A DNA stretch of 64,000 nt from Anniella stebbinsi (lineage: Eukaryota > Chordata > Lepidosauria > Squamata > Anniellidae): positions 206,564,017-206,628,016 of the forward strand of contig JARDYH010000004.1 in assembly GCA_029215795.1 (NCBI GenBank), in the 5' to 3' direction. Position 1 is the first letter of the stretch. Each line of letters begins with the position of its first letter. The translations under genes were made by a program, and so were the position numbers. Below are positions 34,801-47,000 of the stretch, piece after piece. The notes below the pieces were generated by a model. The model was not told where the DNA came from. It made no database searches and saw only the letters and a program-made list of their open reading frames with translations.

Positions 34801-37620
34801 AAGCCTCATCTTTGTTCTTTTCAGTATATGTGACTGCAAAATTCAGTAGAGCCAACGAATGGTCAAACCATCCAAAGACACGCTGAGTAAAGAATGGCCA
34901 GCTTTAGTATTTGATGACACGAAATCCAACTGTCTGAGACTTGTGACAGAAAGCAAACACGCCACACAATATTCAGTAAATTTAATTCAAATAGATGACA
35001 CACTGTATCCTGTATGGTATGCTTGTTTTCATTCAGACTGGCTTTCTGCTATTTTTGGCTAGGATTTAATTTGGATTAGGTTGTCAGTGTTCTGTGTATG
35101 TTTCAAAAAACTGGCTGGATAAAGTTATGGGTTCAAATTTTATTTATTTATTGCATTTTTATACCGCCCAATAGCCGAAGCTCCCTAGGCGGTTCACAAA
35201 AATTAAAACCATAACAAATATTCAAAATATAAAACAACAACAGTATAATGCTTGGTTTGGAATGATCCAGTACAGCTTCATTGCTAAACCAATCAACATT
35301 ATATGGGTAACCTGCAATTGGAGGTGCTTCCAGATGGACAGCTCCTAGCATTATCAGTTAAGAGTGCAATCCCATAGAGATAATCAGCAGCCTCTCATGC
35401 TGTCAAGTATACAGTGCAGGGTGGCTTGAGCACAGAGACAGTCCTCGCTTCTGTGCTTTATCCGCCTGCATTTTTGCTAGATGGGCAATTTTGCCTGTCT
35501 AGCTGTGGCACTTCCAAGCGGGAGTGAAGGAGACTGGGGCACACATAGGAAGGTGGTAACACAGCTTCCCCAGTTTCCTCCCTTCCCCAAACCTGGTTCT
35601 GCCCCCCTTTTCCCGACACCTGCAGTTCCATTTCTGGGTGTGGAGATGTATCCGGTACAGAGAGAATCGCACCAGCTTTGAGGGGGCAGGGGTGGGGAAG
35701 CACAATTTATGGGCTCTGAGGTCGGAGCTTTAGTTCTGACCTTGGATCCCAGAAACCAAACAATTCTATGTCCCCCCCAGATGCTGTCTAGGTGGCATAG
35801 GTTTGCTCTCTAAAAGACATTGTGCAGCTCTTTGTTCTTTCACTCCTTAATCAAATCTCTATGGTTAGGGATGAAAAACAGAAGAAGCTTTGGGAAAACA
35901 TGGGGCGGGGTGTATTGCAAAGGAAGAGGACAATGTCTGGATCCTCCATAATTGATAATCAAAATCTCATCTGGAAGTACCCTGGGTCTCCCAACTTTTT
36001 TTTTTTTTTTGCTGGAGCAGTGGTGGCAAGAGGGGGGTGTCTAATCCTTCATCCCTGCATCACAACCCCTCCCCCCCAGTTGCTGTTTATGGGACAAAAG
36101 TTGCTGGTACTTGTATTTTTTCTACTATGGGGTAAATAAGAGCGTGGAGCGGGATTTTGAGTGAGGAAAGGTTAATGCCTTTCAGTCCCTCCTTTCCCCT
36201 GATCAATTTTTTGGGTATGTGTGTGAAATCCGTGGCTGCAATTTAGTAAAGAAAGAAAGAAAGTGAAAGAAGAGAAAGATCCAGCTGCAGATTTTCTATG
36301 TAATGTGTAGTTAATTCCTATGCTAAAGATCAGGGGTTGCAGTTGATAGAGGGTAGACAGGAGAGAGAACAGCATGGTCACAATATGATGTTTAAAAAAT
36401 AATATCAAGTGTTCCATAACTGATAGGAACTTATTCCATCTAATTTTCTCCGGCGACATAAAAGGTAGTGTTTCATCTGCTGAGAAAGAACTTCCCACAT
36501 ATGTGAACGGGCTCTTATATAAGTTGAAGAAAACCAGTTAGTTTCCATGTGGAGTTCTTACAACACACTCTTATATGTGTCTGCACAGAAGTATGTCCCA
36601 TTGAGTTCAATGGGCCATATTCTCAGGTAAGTGTGTATAGCAGTCTTCACCAACCTTGTGCCTTCCAGATGTATTGGATTACAACTCCCATTATCACCAG
36701 CCATCATGACCATTGGATAAGTATGATGGGAATTGTAGTCGAACACATCTTGATGGAACCAGGTTGGGAAAGGCTGGTGTACAGAATTGCAACTTTACTC
36801 CTTTTTTAAGTATTGCAGAAAGGTTGTCTAGGACTTTTATTAGCATACCACTCTTTGTTTACCTTTGTGGTCCTCACTTTTCAGTCCTTCTGTCTTCCAT
36901 TCATTTTAGGCTATAAACCACTCTTTCCATCCTATTGCCCTTCAGATGTGTTGGACTTCTTCGTTGACCCCCAGTCAGCACGCTCAATAGTCAGGAATCC
37001 TGGGAGTTGTAGCCCAAAACATCTGGAGGACATCAGGTTAGGGGATGCTGCTGTAATCCATTGTTTACATATCATGCCATACAACATGGGTGAAATGCAG
37101 TGCCGAATGGTTGGCAGCGCTACATAGAAGCTATATTCCTCATTAAAAAGGGCGTAGCAAACAAGAGAAGGTGAAAACGGTGGCGAAAGTCAGTGCTGAC
37201 ATATTATGAAATGTTGCTATGTAGAAATACTTAGGCAAAGCATTCCTTTTGTAAATAGTCATCAGATCAGTCATATAAACATCCACCCAGTTGAGTAGGA
37301 ATTATCACCAGGTGAACAACAAAGACAATTTATTAAGACTTAGTTCTTTTTATGTATGGGGACAAACTGGCTAATTAATTTTTATGTGGGCTAGTAACTT
37401 TCATAGACTTAGGCTTGAGCTACCTGTGCAGCAAAAGGTGGTAGTAGAATGATGGGATGGTAAAGTGGACTGTACCACTTTAGATTGCTGGTCGGGGGGG
37501 GGAAGAGGTTTGACATTTTTCAGTCCTTCTGCATGCAACATAGTCCTTGCAAATAAAAAGATGATGGAAACAGGTTCTAGCTCAGCCTTTTCCCTGGTTT
37601 TATATTTTTAAAAGTATTTT

Positions 37621-37663
<43 letters not shown>

Positions 37664-38038
37664 ATTCAAAGTTATGATTTGCTATCTGTGGCCTGAAATT
37701 CTATAGCCCATTCTATCACCTCAGAACTTTACCACCTTTGTCCTACCTCATTCTCTTTCATGCATAGACCAGGCCTCCATTTTATCAGGCACTAATTATT
37801 AATACTATTTTACACTAACATGAACACTGGAATTTATTTTGCTGATTTCAGGTTGCTGAGGCAAGTCAGAAAGCAGTAAATTGTTGCTAGTGAGCAAGGA
37901 CTAGCCCACATTAAATGTCTTTGATGGGGGTCTTGTCTCCATGTGGGACCCCGTGGGCTTTAATAATAATGATAATATGAAGAGATGATACACCCAAGCA
38001 TTCCATAAAACTGCAAATGAATATATATATATATATAT

Positions 38039-38082
<44 letters not shown>

Positions 38083-41000
38083 ACAGTGGGACAATACTTT
38101 TATTAAGACCAATGAAAATTCCCAAAAATCCACAGAAAAATTATGAGTGGAATTTTGGATAATCCTAACAAAGGTATTACTGAATTGCAGATGTTGGATT
38201 TCATTCCTTATGGACTAGCACATCTATCTTTGTTTTTTGTTTGTGCACTGAAAGTATGTAAATCTGTTATTGGGTCATCTGTCCTATTGTATAATAGGAT
38301 TGAAACTCTGAGCAAAGGCTTTATCACAGTCTAGAGACAAGATAATTGCTGTTTTGTTACTTTCCCGCCTTTAAATGTAAGACCTCTGTGTCACCCTACA
38401 AATATATTTGTTGAGTATGTAAATCTCCTGGTGGTTGTGTTGAACAGAAGGACATTTCACGGATCACGTTAGAGTTATTATATAAGTCTGAGGATTCATG
38501 AAAACGGCTTATTTTTATCACAGCTTTTCTCAAGAGAGTGCAAGCTGACCTTACTATCATTACTGTTCTGTTTATATCCCACTTTTCTGTGAAAGTACAC
38601 CCAGTAACAGAGTAAACTCCATAAATCAACACAATCACAGTTTATACGGTTTAATTGCATTTATTAAAATATGTATACCCCAACTTTCAATAAAATGCTC
38701 AAGGCAGTTTACAGTAATACAATAATCAGTCATTTAAAGCCATATCATCAATGGGGTTCTGTTCTAATGTCAAATAACTAATACAACTGAACAGGACAAT
38801 AAAATGGCACCCATGAGAACATATTGGATGAAACAGAATGGACACATTCAGTAGAATGGATTACAATTCCCCTCTGCAGCATCTCACATGACACCCCAAC
38901 TACTCCACAAAGACTGATCTCTTCCGGCAGGCCTATTCAGTTGAATTTTAAGATGCCTTTTAATAATGTATTCGTTTTACATGCTTTTAATTAGTTATAT
39001 GTATTTTATGGTGTTTTGTATTTGTTGTTGTACCCCGCCTCGATCCAGAGGGAAAGGTGGGTAATAAATAAATAAACAAATAAATTATTATTATTATAGA
39101 GTAGATTTGGGAGGGGGGATGTAGAGGAGTAAGAGAAGGCAGGCAGGTCCCACTGGGCAGGTGGATGTTTGCTCACAGGATGTTGGCTGTCACCCTCTGA
39201 GTAAAATGCTCTTAAAGCAGCAGACTATTAAATGTTAAAAGCTTGTTGAAATAAAAACATTTTCAAAACACATCTATCAACAGAGTAGAGGAAGCGAGAT
39301 GGATATCTCCAGGGATGACATTCCAGAGTTTTGGTGCCGCTAGGAAGGGTTGCTCTAACCTCTGCTGCAACCCTGCATGAACTGCTGGGATGCATACTCC
39401 ATCTCACTCTGTGAACACCACCAGAAAGAGGTGAAGAGAAAGAAAAGGGGGGGGGGGAGAAAATGACATAAAATTGGGCAGGGAGTGGGGGGGAGGAAAT
39501 AGAATAGATAAAGAGCGGCTAATGGACAGAAAGGAGGGGAAAGATTACAGTGAAAGAATAAAATAAACAGAGCCAGGAAGGAACGATGAAGGAAAAGGAG
39601 AAATGAATGTGAAGGTGTCTTGAGAAGAATGGGAGAGAAGGTGAAGGATTTTCCCACTCCCTAAACATACTAATTGTGGAAGCTGGTGGCTCCAGTTCTG
39701 GGAAGGCTGTGAATCCATTCTGGGTTTTAGTCTGAACCAGCCAGAACTCTAAAGGATCTATCCAAAATGCTGAACCCTATCCCCAAAATAGGTTCAGCAT
39801 TTTGGATAGCTCCTTTAGAGTTCTGGCTAGTAATGACTGAAACCCAGAATGAATTTACAGCTCCACTGAAATCAGAGCCACCAGCCTCCACTGCTTACTA
39901 ATCATACTATTTTTACTAGTTCAGGCTGGTGGTGCTTACTTATAAAGCCCCTCATGGCTTAGGATCTAGACACCTAAAGAAACATCTGCTTTCCTCATCA
40001 GTCTGCCTGTATACTGTGGTGATCTGCTGATGTATTCCTCAAGTCGAAGGTGAGGGGGATGGTCTTGTACAACAGTTGAATTTACATGGCTTAGAATTTT
40101 AAGTATGAAATGACACGGTAGCCATATAAATTCTGAATATGTTACCTTTAGCATTAGAACAATGTAAACTAGAGTATTTAAAATTGACATCTCAGACTTA
40201 ACCAAGTGACCTAAATGTGTTCCAGAGATTACACAATTACTGCTTTAATGCTTTTAAAATTATACTGAATATATGTAAGGATTTCATCATAATAAACATG
40301 TTGAGATTCAGGTTTTACAGGAAGAGTCTTTCTCTGTTTATATAATGCTTCAGGTTAAAAACCACCAAGAGCATCAATGAAGTCTTATTTGACTTTCTAT
40401 AAATAGTGCTGCTGAAAAAATGTATTTCTTCATCAAGTGTTTTAGTGAAACTTTGTCTCCAGAACAACAGAATGCTCAAAAGGCCTATTGATGGAAAGAG
40501 CTCAGGGTTTCAACCACAGCTTTCTGGTAAATACTTGAATTTATGAAAGATATTTCAGAACAGTATGTGATTTCATGCCCTTATTCATGAGCTTTTGGAT
40601 TGCTGGGTAGTCATTCTGGTGCCCTCCATATGCTTTTGACTACAACTCCCATAAGCCCCATTCAAATGACCAAAGGTCAGGGATTATGGGAGTTGTAGTC
40701 CCAAACATCTGGAGGGCACCAGGTTGCCCATGTTTCAGGATCTTCAGTTGTATGTACAAAAATGTCTGTTGAGCATAGGAGAAAGAAAAGAAAAAAAAGA
40801 CCCAGCAATGAAATAATGCACGTCTAGTTTCATGCCCTCATAGTGGCAATGATGTGCATGCAGCTTTCTGATGTTTCCATAGCTCTTTGGACTGGGGCAA
40901 TGTACTTTAGCAGTTACTGAAAGGAGGAACAAATCATGGCAGCAGAACCTGCACCAAGCTTGTATTCTGGTGCCATGATTCTCCACATCTCTGGCAGATA

Positions 41001-44000
41001 AGGAGAGGAGGGCAGGGTGGACTGAGATTGAAGTGTGCCTTGCAATCATGAGATGCGCTGAAATCTAGTGTCCAAAATATTTCCCAGGCTGCTCTTAAGG
41101 TTAGTTTTAAGAGCTATGGTCAGCCTGAGGTTGGCATCTAACCAAGCCCCTGTGTTCTTCCAGTTTAGTTGGAAGGGTCCTGTAAGGCCATCCAGTCCAA
41201 CCCCCTGCTCAATGCAGGAATCCACCTCAAAGCATACCTGACAGATGGCTGTCCAGCTGCACCTTGAATGCCTCTAGTGTGGGAGAGGCCACGACTTCCC
41301 TAGGTCCTTGGTTCCATTGTCGTACTGCTCTAACAGTCAGGAAGTTTTTCCTGATGTCCAGCCCAAATCTGGCTTCCTGTAACTTGAGCCCATTATTCTG
41401 TGTCCTGTACTCTGGGTTGATCGCAAAGAGATCCTGGCCCTCCTCATTATTCAATCAATGACACTCTGGTTCTCCTTTGAAACATGAATCATCACAATCG
41501 TTTGCAGTGAAATCTCTGCTGCCAGCATCTTTGTTTCCTTTCTCAACACAAGCTTCTCATTCTGTTTCAGTGCATGTCTGCTGAAGACATCTTTTCTCTG
41601 CATGGAATGTCAAACAGCAGCACGATAACGGAGTCCAGTTTCCCCGCAATATGTCCTGCCGTCTTCCAACAGCTGATTTTCCATCCTTGTGAAAAATCCA
41701 AAGGCAATTCCAAACCATCAACCACAGAAGGTAGTTCTCATCAATAGACAATACAATATACTTTATTGTGTCTTAGCAAATTGCCATTATGCACACTTAC
41801 AAAGGAGGGGGAGAAAAACACTCTATACAATTAAAACTCTGCTAGTAAACCAATGAGAGCTGGATCATTTTCCATACAATCTTTAAACTTAGTGGCACGT
41901 ATTTGTAGAGCATTGACAAGGAATTTAGACGTTCTAAAGGATACATACTTCTCAACATCAGACAATAAGAAACAAACCTTAACAAGAGATGGCCTACCCT
42001 TTAGTGAACTTAACAATGGATAAATATATTTGGTTCTGAGATTGTTATACAATGAGCATTCTAAGAGTACATGAATGATATCTTCAGTTGATACAGAATT
42101 ACAACTGCATACTGTAGTTCTCATCAATACTGGTATAGCCTTGAGATTAATTTTGTCCTGTTAATGTATGCATTTTCATCAGTCTGTGGATCAACATTGT
42201 TCCATGGAATGGGGCCTCGTGCCATGGTTTTGCTGGTGGGCTACCAACTTTCACCACTGAGTGCTGTTATATGGATAAGAGACATAGGAAGCTGCCTTTT
42301 ACAAGGTCAGACTAGTTATCATTTATCCCAGTATTGTCTACTATGAATGGAAGTGTCTTCCTAGGGTCCCAGGCAGAGGCCTTGCCCTTCATTGGCAACA
42401 CAATCCTTTTAACTGGAGATGCCAAGGATTAGATCTGGGACCTTTTACATGATGAGAGTGTAATGAGGCAGCAACAGAGACATGCTGGCTGCTAATTCCT
42501 CAACATGCAGGCACCTGGTTGCTGAATGATGCTACATAGAGGAGGGGGACCTGATGCCATTCCAGCAGAAGGGCTGGAGCTGCTACTTCAGCACTTGGCT
42601 GCTGAATGGACAGCACTGCCTAGCATGGACTCCTGACATAATAGCCATAAAAAGAGCCATGCTGAATCAGACCAAAGGCCTGTTCTGGTCCAGCATTCTA
42701 TTCCCACAGATGCCCATGTGAAGCCCACAATTAGGAAATGGGCAACAGCATCCTTCTGCCTCTATTCCCCAGCAACTGGAATACAGAGACATACTGCTTC
42801 CGATACTGGAGATAATATATAGCCATCATGATTAGTAGCTTTATTCTTCATGGCTATCCAAGTCGGCGGCTGTCCACGTTGGACATCTTGTGGTAGCAAA
42901 TGACACAGTTAAACTATGTACTGTGTGAATTGCATCTTAAAGAAATTGCACTGGCTGCCTGTATGCTTCCAGTCGGAATTCTAATTCTTTATTAACAGCC
43001 AACAGACCATAAAACCATTAAATTACAAAAATTTCAATTCTAATAAATTTACAGAAATATCCTCAGATGACCATTTGTGATCTAACACATGAGGCAAGAT
43101 ATACATATTTCGAGACTTGGATTGTTATAGACTTATCTCTACCCTGGAGAAGGATAGTGACCAAAAATTCTCTGGATCGGCCAGGAAGTTTCTGAATAAT
43201 TGGTTGCAGCAAATCATTTCTGATCCCATTATAAAAGTTACAATTAAAGAGCACATGTATTATTGTCTCTATCTCCGAGTTATTACAAGGACAGAATCTA
43301 TTTCCTGCAGGTATTTTTTAATATCTTCCCTCCAACAATTTGGATGGGAGAGCATTCAACCTGGCCAAGGTGAATGCTTTCCTATATTTGGGAATAAAAA
43401 GCCAATCAAGATACGCCATTCCTCCTTCACTAGGGTAATCTAATATACCTAACGCTGCAGGGGAACAGGGGCCTCTCGCGGACCCCCGCAGCTCTTGAAG
43501 ATCAGTATCGTCCAATCGCCGCTTGAGAGTTGATTTAATATTTTCCGAATCCAGCAGAAATAGATGAGGGGGGTAAAACCCGAGAGTGATAACCTTTTGC
43601 ACTATTGCTTTGGTCCATAAAGATTCATAAGAATCCAAAAGAACCTGGGAAACCAAGGAGTTATGAGACAGGTTATAAAATTGTCGAAACCAGTATTGTA
43701 GAGTGTGATTCCAGGCCACACTTCCCAGTGATCTTAGTCTGACCTCCAGGTTTAGTACTGCACCGGACACGCATCTTGGGGCACCCAGTATCAATCTGAG
43801 AAAAAGTGACTGAACCCCCTCCAGAGATATCTTGGAGAGTGGGAACCAAACTGGAGCCCCAAAAAGAACCTGGGAAACCAGCTTTGCCCTATATACCCTG
43901 ATCGCAGCCGGTATATACTTGCCCCCCTTTTGGTAAAAAAAAGCGGATAAGAGCCCCTATCGTCTGTTCAGCTCTTTCTTTAGCCTTCTTGCCTTGTACA

Positions 44001-47000
44001 CTCCATTTCATGTTCTCTTGGAACCATACTCCCAGGTACTTATAAAGCCCACCTGTTCAATTCTGCTACCTCGCATGGTCCACTGATATCTAACCCTAAA
44101 CTTTGAAAAAACAAGCACTTTAGATTTCTGGTTATTAATGGTCAATCTATTCTTATCACAATATTCAGCAAATCCTTTTAGGAGCCTCTTTAGTCCCAAT
44201 CGAGTTTGGGAAATCAGCACCGCATCATCGGCATAAAGAAGTATGTTTACACTCGTTGAGCCGATCTTTGGAGGATGCGATTGTATTATAGCCAATGAGT
44301 CTGGAAGGTTGGCTAGGTATAAATTAAATAAGATTGGTGCCAGCACACATCCTTGTCTGACACCACGAGTAGTAGCAAACTCATTGGTGAGGTGGCCTGA
44401 TTTTACTACATCTAACCTGGGCAGTTGTGTTATGGTAGAGTGTTTCTATTAAAAAGAGTAATCTTGGTTCTATTGACAGTTGTTCTAATTTGTTCCACAA
44501 TATGGGGCGTGAGATGGAATCAAAGGCCGCCTTTAAATCAATAAAAGCGGTAAATAATTTGCCTCCTTTTGGTGTCATATATTTATGGGCCAAGTGAGTC
44601 AGAACAATACAATGATCGTATGTAGAACATCCTGTCTTGAACCCTGTCTGTTCGCTGCTCAGTATTGTTTTATCAGAAATCCAGTCATTAAGTTTAATCC
44701 TTAGGGTATTGGTGTACAATTTTCCTACTACAGACAAGAGGCTTATTAATGGAGGCACAGCCGTGCCACCATTGTTAAGGGCCATCAGTAAAAACCACAT
44801 TCCGCCATGTTAAAATGATAATTGGGGGGGTGTCATTCTAACAGCCATAAAATCGAAAATGTTTCATCAACCTTTCTGAAATTTACAGGTGCCAGAAAGA
44901 AATGTTTGTTTTACATTACCTGAAAATTTCAAGAAGATTGGTGAAAGATTGAGGGAAGGAGATCAGTTTAAGGTAGAAAAGGAAAACAAACCTCTCTCCC
45001 TGCTTTTGTAAAATTTACTTCTGGGTTGAGACTTTTTGTGCTCTAAATTTGCATAATTTCTAGAGCCTTATTAACTAATCCAGTGGTGGGGTCTTCTTCC
45101 TCCTTGACTGTAGTTGATGGAAAGCTTTTCGTTTTTTTAAGATTCCCTTCGGTTGACTTTTAAGGACTATTTTAACCTCTCATTCAAGTCAATGAGGCGG
45201 CCATCTTCCCTCATAACGCGACACTGACACACGATCAGTAACGTTGCTCTCCCCCCTCCCTCCTGTCTTAGAATGTGGGGCGGGTGAGTGAAATGGCCGC
45301 TGCCTCTTTAGCACAGACCTTTTGAGTGAAGAAGAAGAGTTTCTCTTTTCTCTTCTGGAACATGCATTCCTTTGGCTCTAATTTTGGGCTATCTTCATAA
45401 GGCCAGTTTGCTCTTTTGCCCCCTGGTGAAGCAGGGTGTGGTTCCTCTGGATCCATGACAACCTGATCTTCAGATCTCTCCTGGTAATAGGTGGCTATAC
45501 CTTTCTTTCTATCCCCCCCACCCCATACACACACAGTGCTCCTTCCCTCTTTTCTAAGAGTTTGGTCCATACTGCTATAAATTGAAAGCTTCAAACACTT
45601 CATTTAATTAGTTTGGGCCGGTGTTAAGTTTTAAGTACAACGTTGAAACCTTTCAAAGTGCTTCTGGGCTTACAACATTGGTTTCGGCCTAGTCACCCTG
45701 TTTTTCTAATAAGGTTTAGAAACAATTGAGCTGTCGTTTATTTTGCATAGTGTACACACATGGATTTTCTTTCTAATCCTTGCAGTCTACACTGGCTCCC
45801 TCCTTGATGTGTTTTTGGATGCAGACAAACCCTTTTTTGTTCCAGCAGGCCTTTGGCAATAATCTGGACCTCTGTCTATACCTTTGACTTTTAAATTGTT
45901 ATGTATTTAAAATGTTTTAAATGCTTTAATATTGAAAAGTATTTAATTATATTTTTAACTTTTGTATATTTAGGCTGACCATATGAAAAGGAGGACAGGG
46001 CTCATGTAACTTTAACAGTTGTAGAGAAAAGGGAATTTCAGCCAGTGTCATTTGTATGCAATTAGTCCCTGGTGAAATTCCCTCTTCATCACAACAGTTA
46101 AAGTTGCAGGCACTATACTAGAGTGACCATATACAAAAGAAGGCAGGGCCCCTGCAACTTTAACTGTTGTGATGAAGAGGGAATTTCACCAGGAACTAAT
46201 TGCATACAAATAACACTGGCTGAAATCCCCTTTTCTCTACAACTGTTAAAGTTACATGAGCCCTGTCCTTCTTTTCATATGGTATATAGTATATTCCTAT
46301 TTATAGATTTTAGCTGTATATGTTTTAGTTTTGTAAGGCTGCCCTGAAGCCCAGCATTGGGCAAAAGGCAGGATACTACTACTACTACTACTACTAGTAA
46401 TGTTTCAGATTTCACTTCTGCATCTGATGTTCTTTTGCATTTACTTTTCTTTATAAACCATTCATATCTTAAGACTTCTTGTGTGGCATGTTTTCATTGG
46501 TTTAACAAGTTAAAAAGGGTATTCACTGTTTTCATGCTTATGTTATAAAATCTATTTTCAACAGGCCTAGAAACTTCAAGAGTAACAGAGTTGGGGAAAA
46601 TCCTCAATCTCTTTGCTATCAGAGGCACTGAGTAAGGGATCCCTAGAGATAATTTAGACTGACCCCAACCACAAAACACTATTCCCCCTTCTGAAGAGAT
46701 CTGGACCACAGACTACTAAAGACAAACAAAGTAGCAGGCCATAATAACAGTTCTCATGTGGCCATTTGCCTTATGAGGCAGGTACTCTGCGGGCTACCAA
46801 AGGAGGGACTAACAGGCCATAAAGTTGCCTGGCTGGGTCTGCCAGAAATCCACCCTCAACACTCCTGGAAGGTCCATGTTCTATAGCACCTGCTGTCAGA
46901 TGAACCTGAGGGAATCCCACCCTCCACCCCTGGGTTTAATTGACTGGCTTCCCCTGGCTGGACCTTGCAGGAAACTATAGGGACAGACAGAGCAGGCATT

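Noticed and set aside
34859..35062. 67-codon frame preceded by a TTCTTTTCAG acceptor-like string
   Set aside because: Not similar to any ZIP8 exon; the true exon 2 (41571-41730) already fits phase and motif.
41227..41454. 75-codon minus-strand frame just before exon 2
   Set aside because: It is the 3' untranslated part of a CR1 LINE, not a gene.
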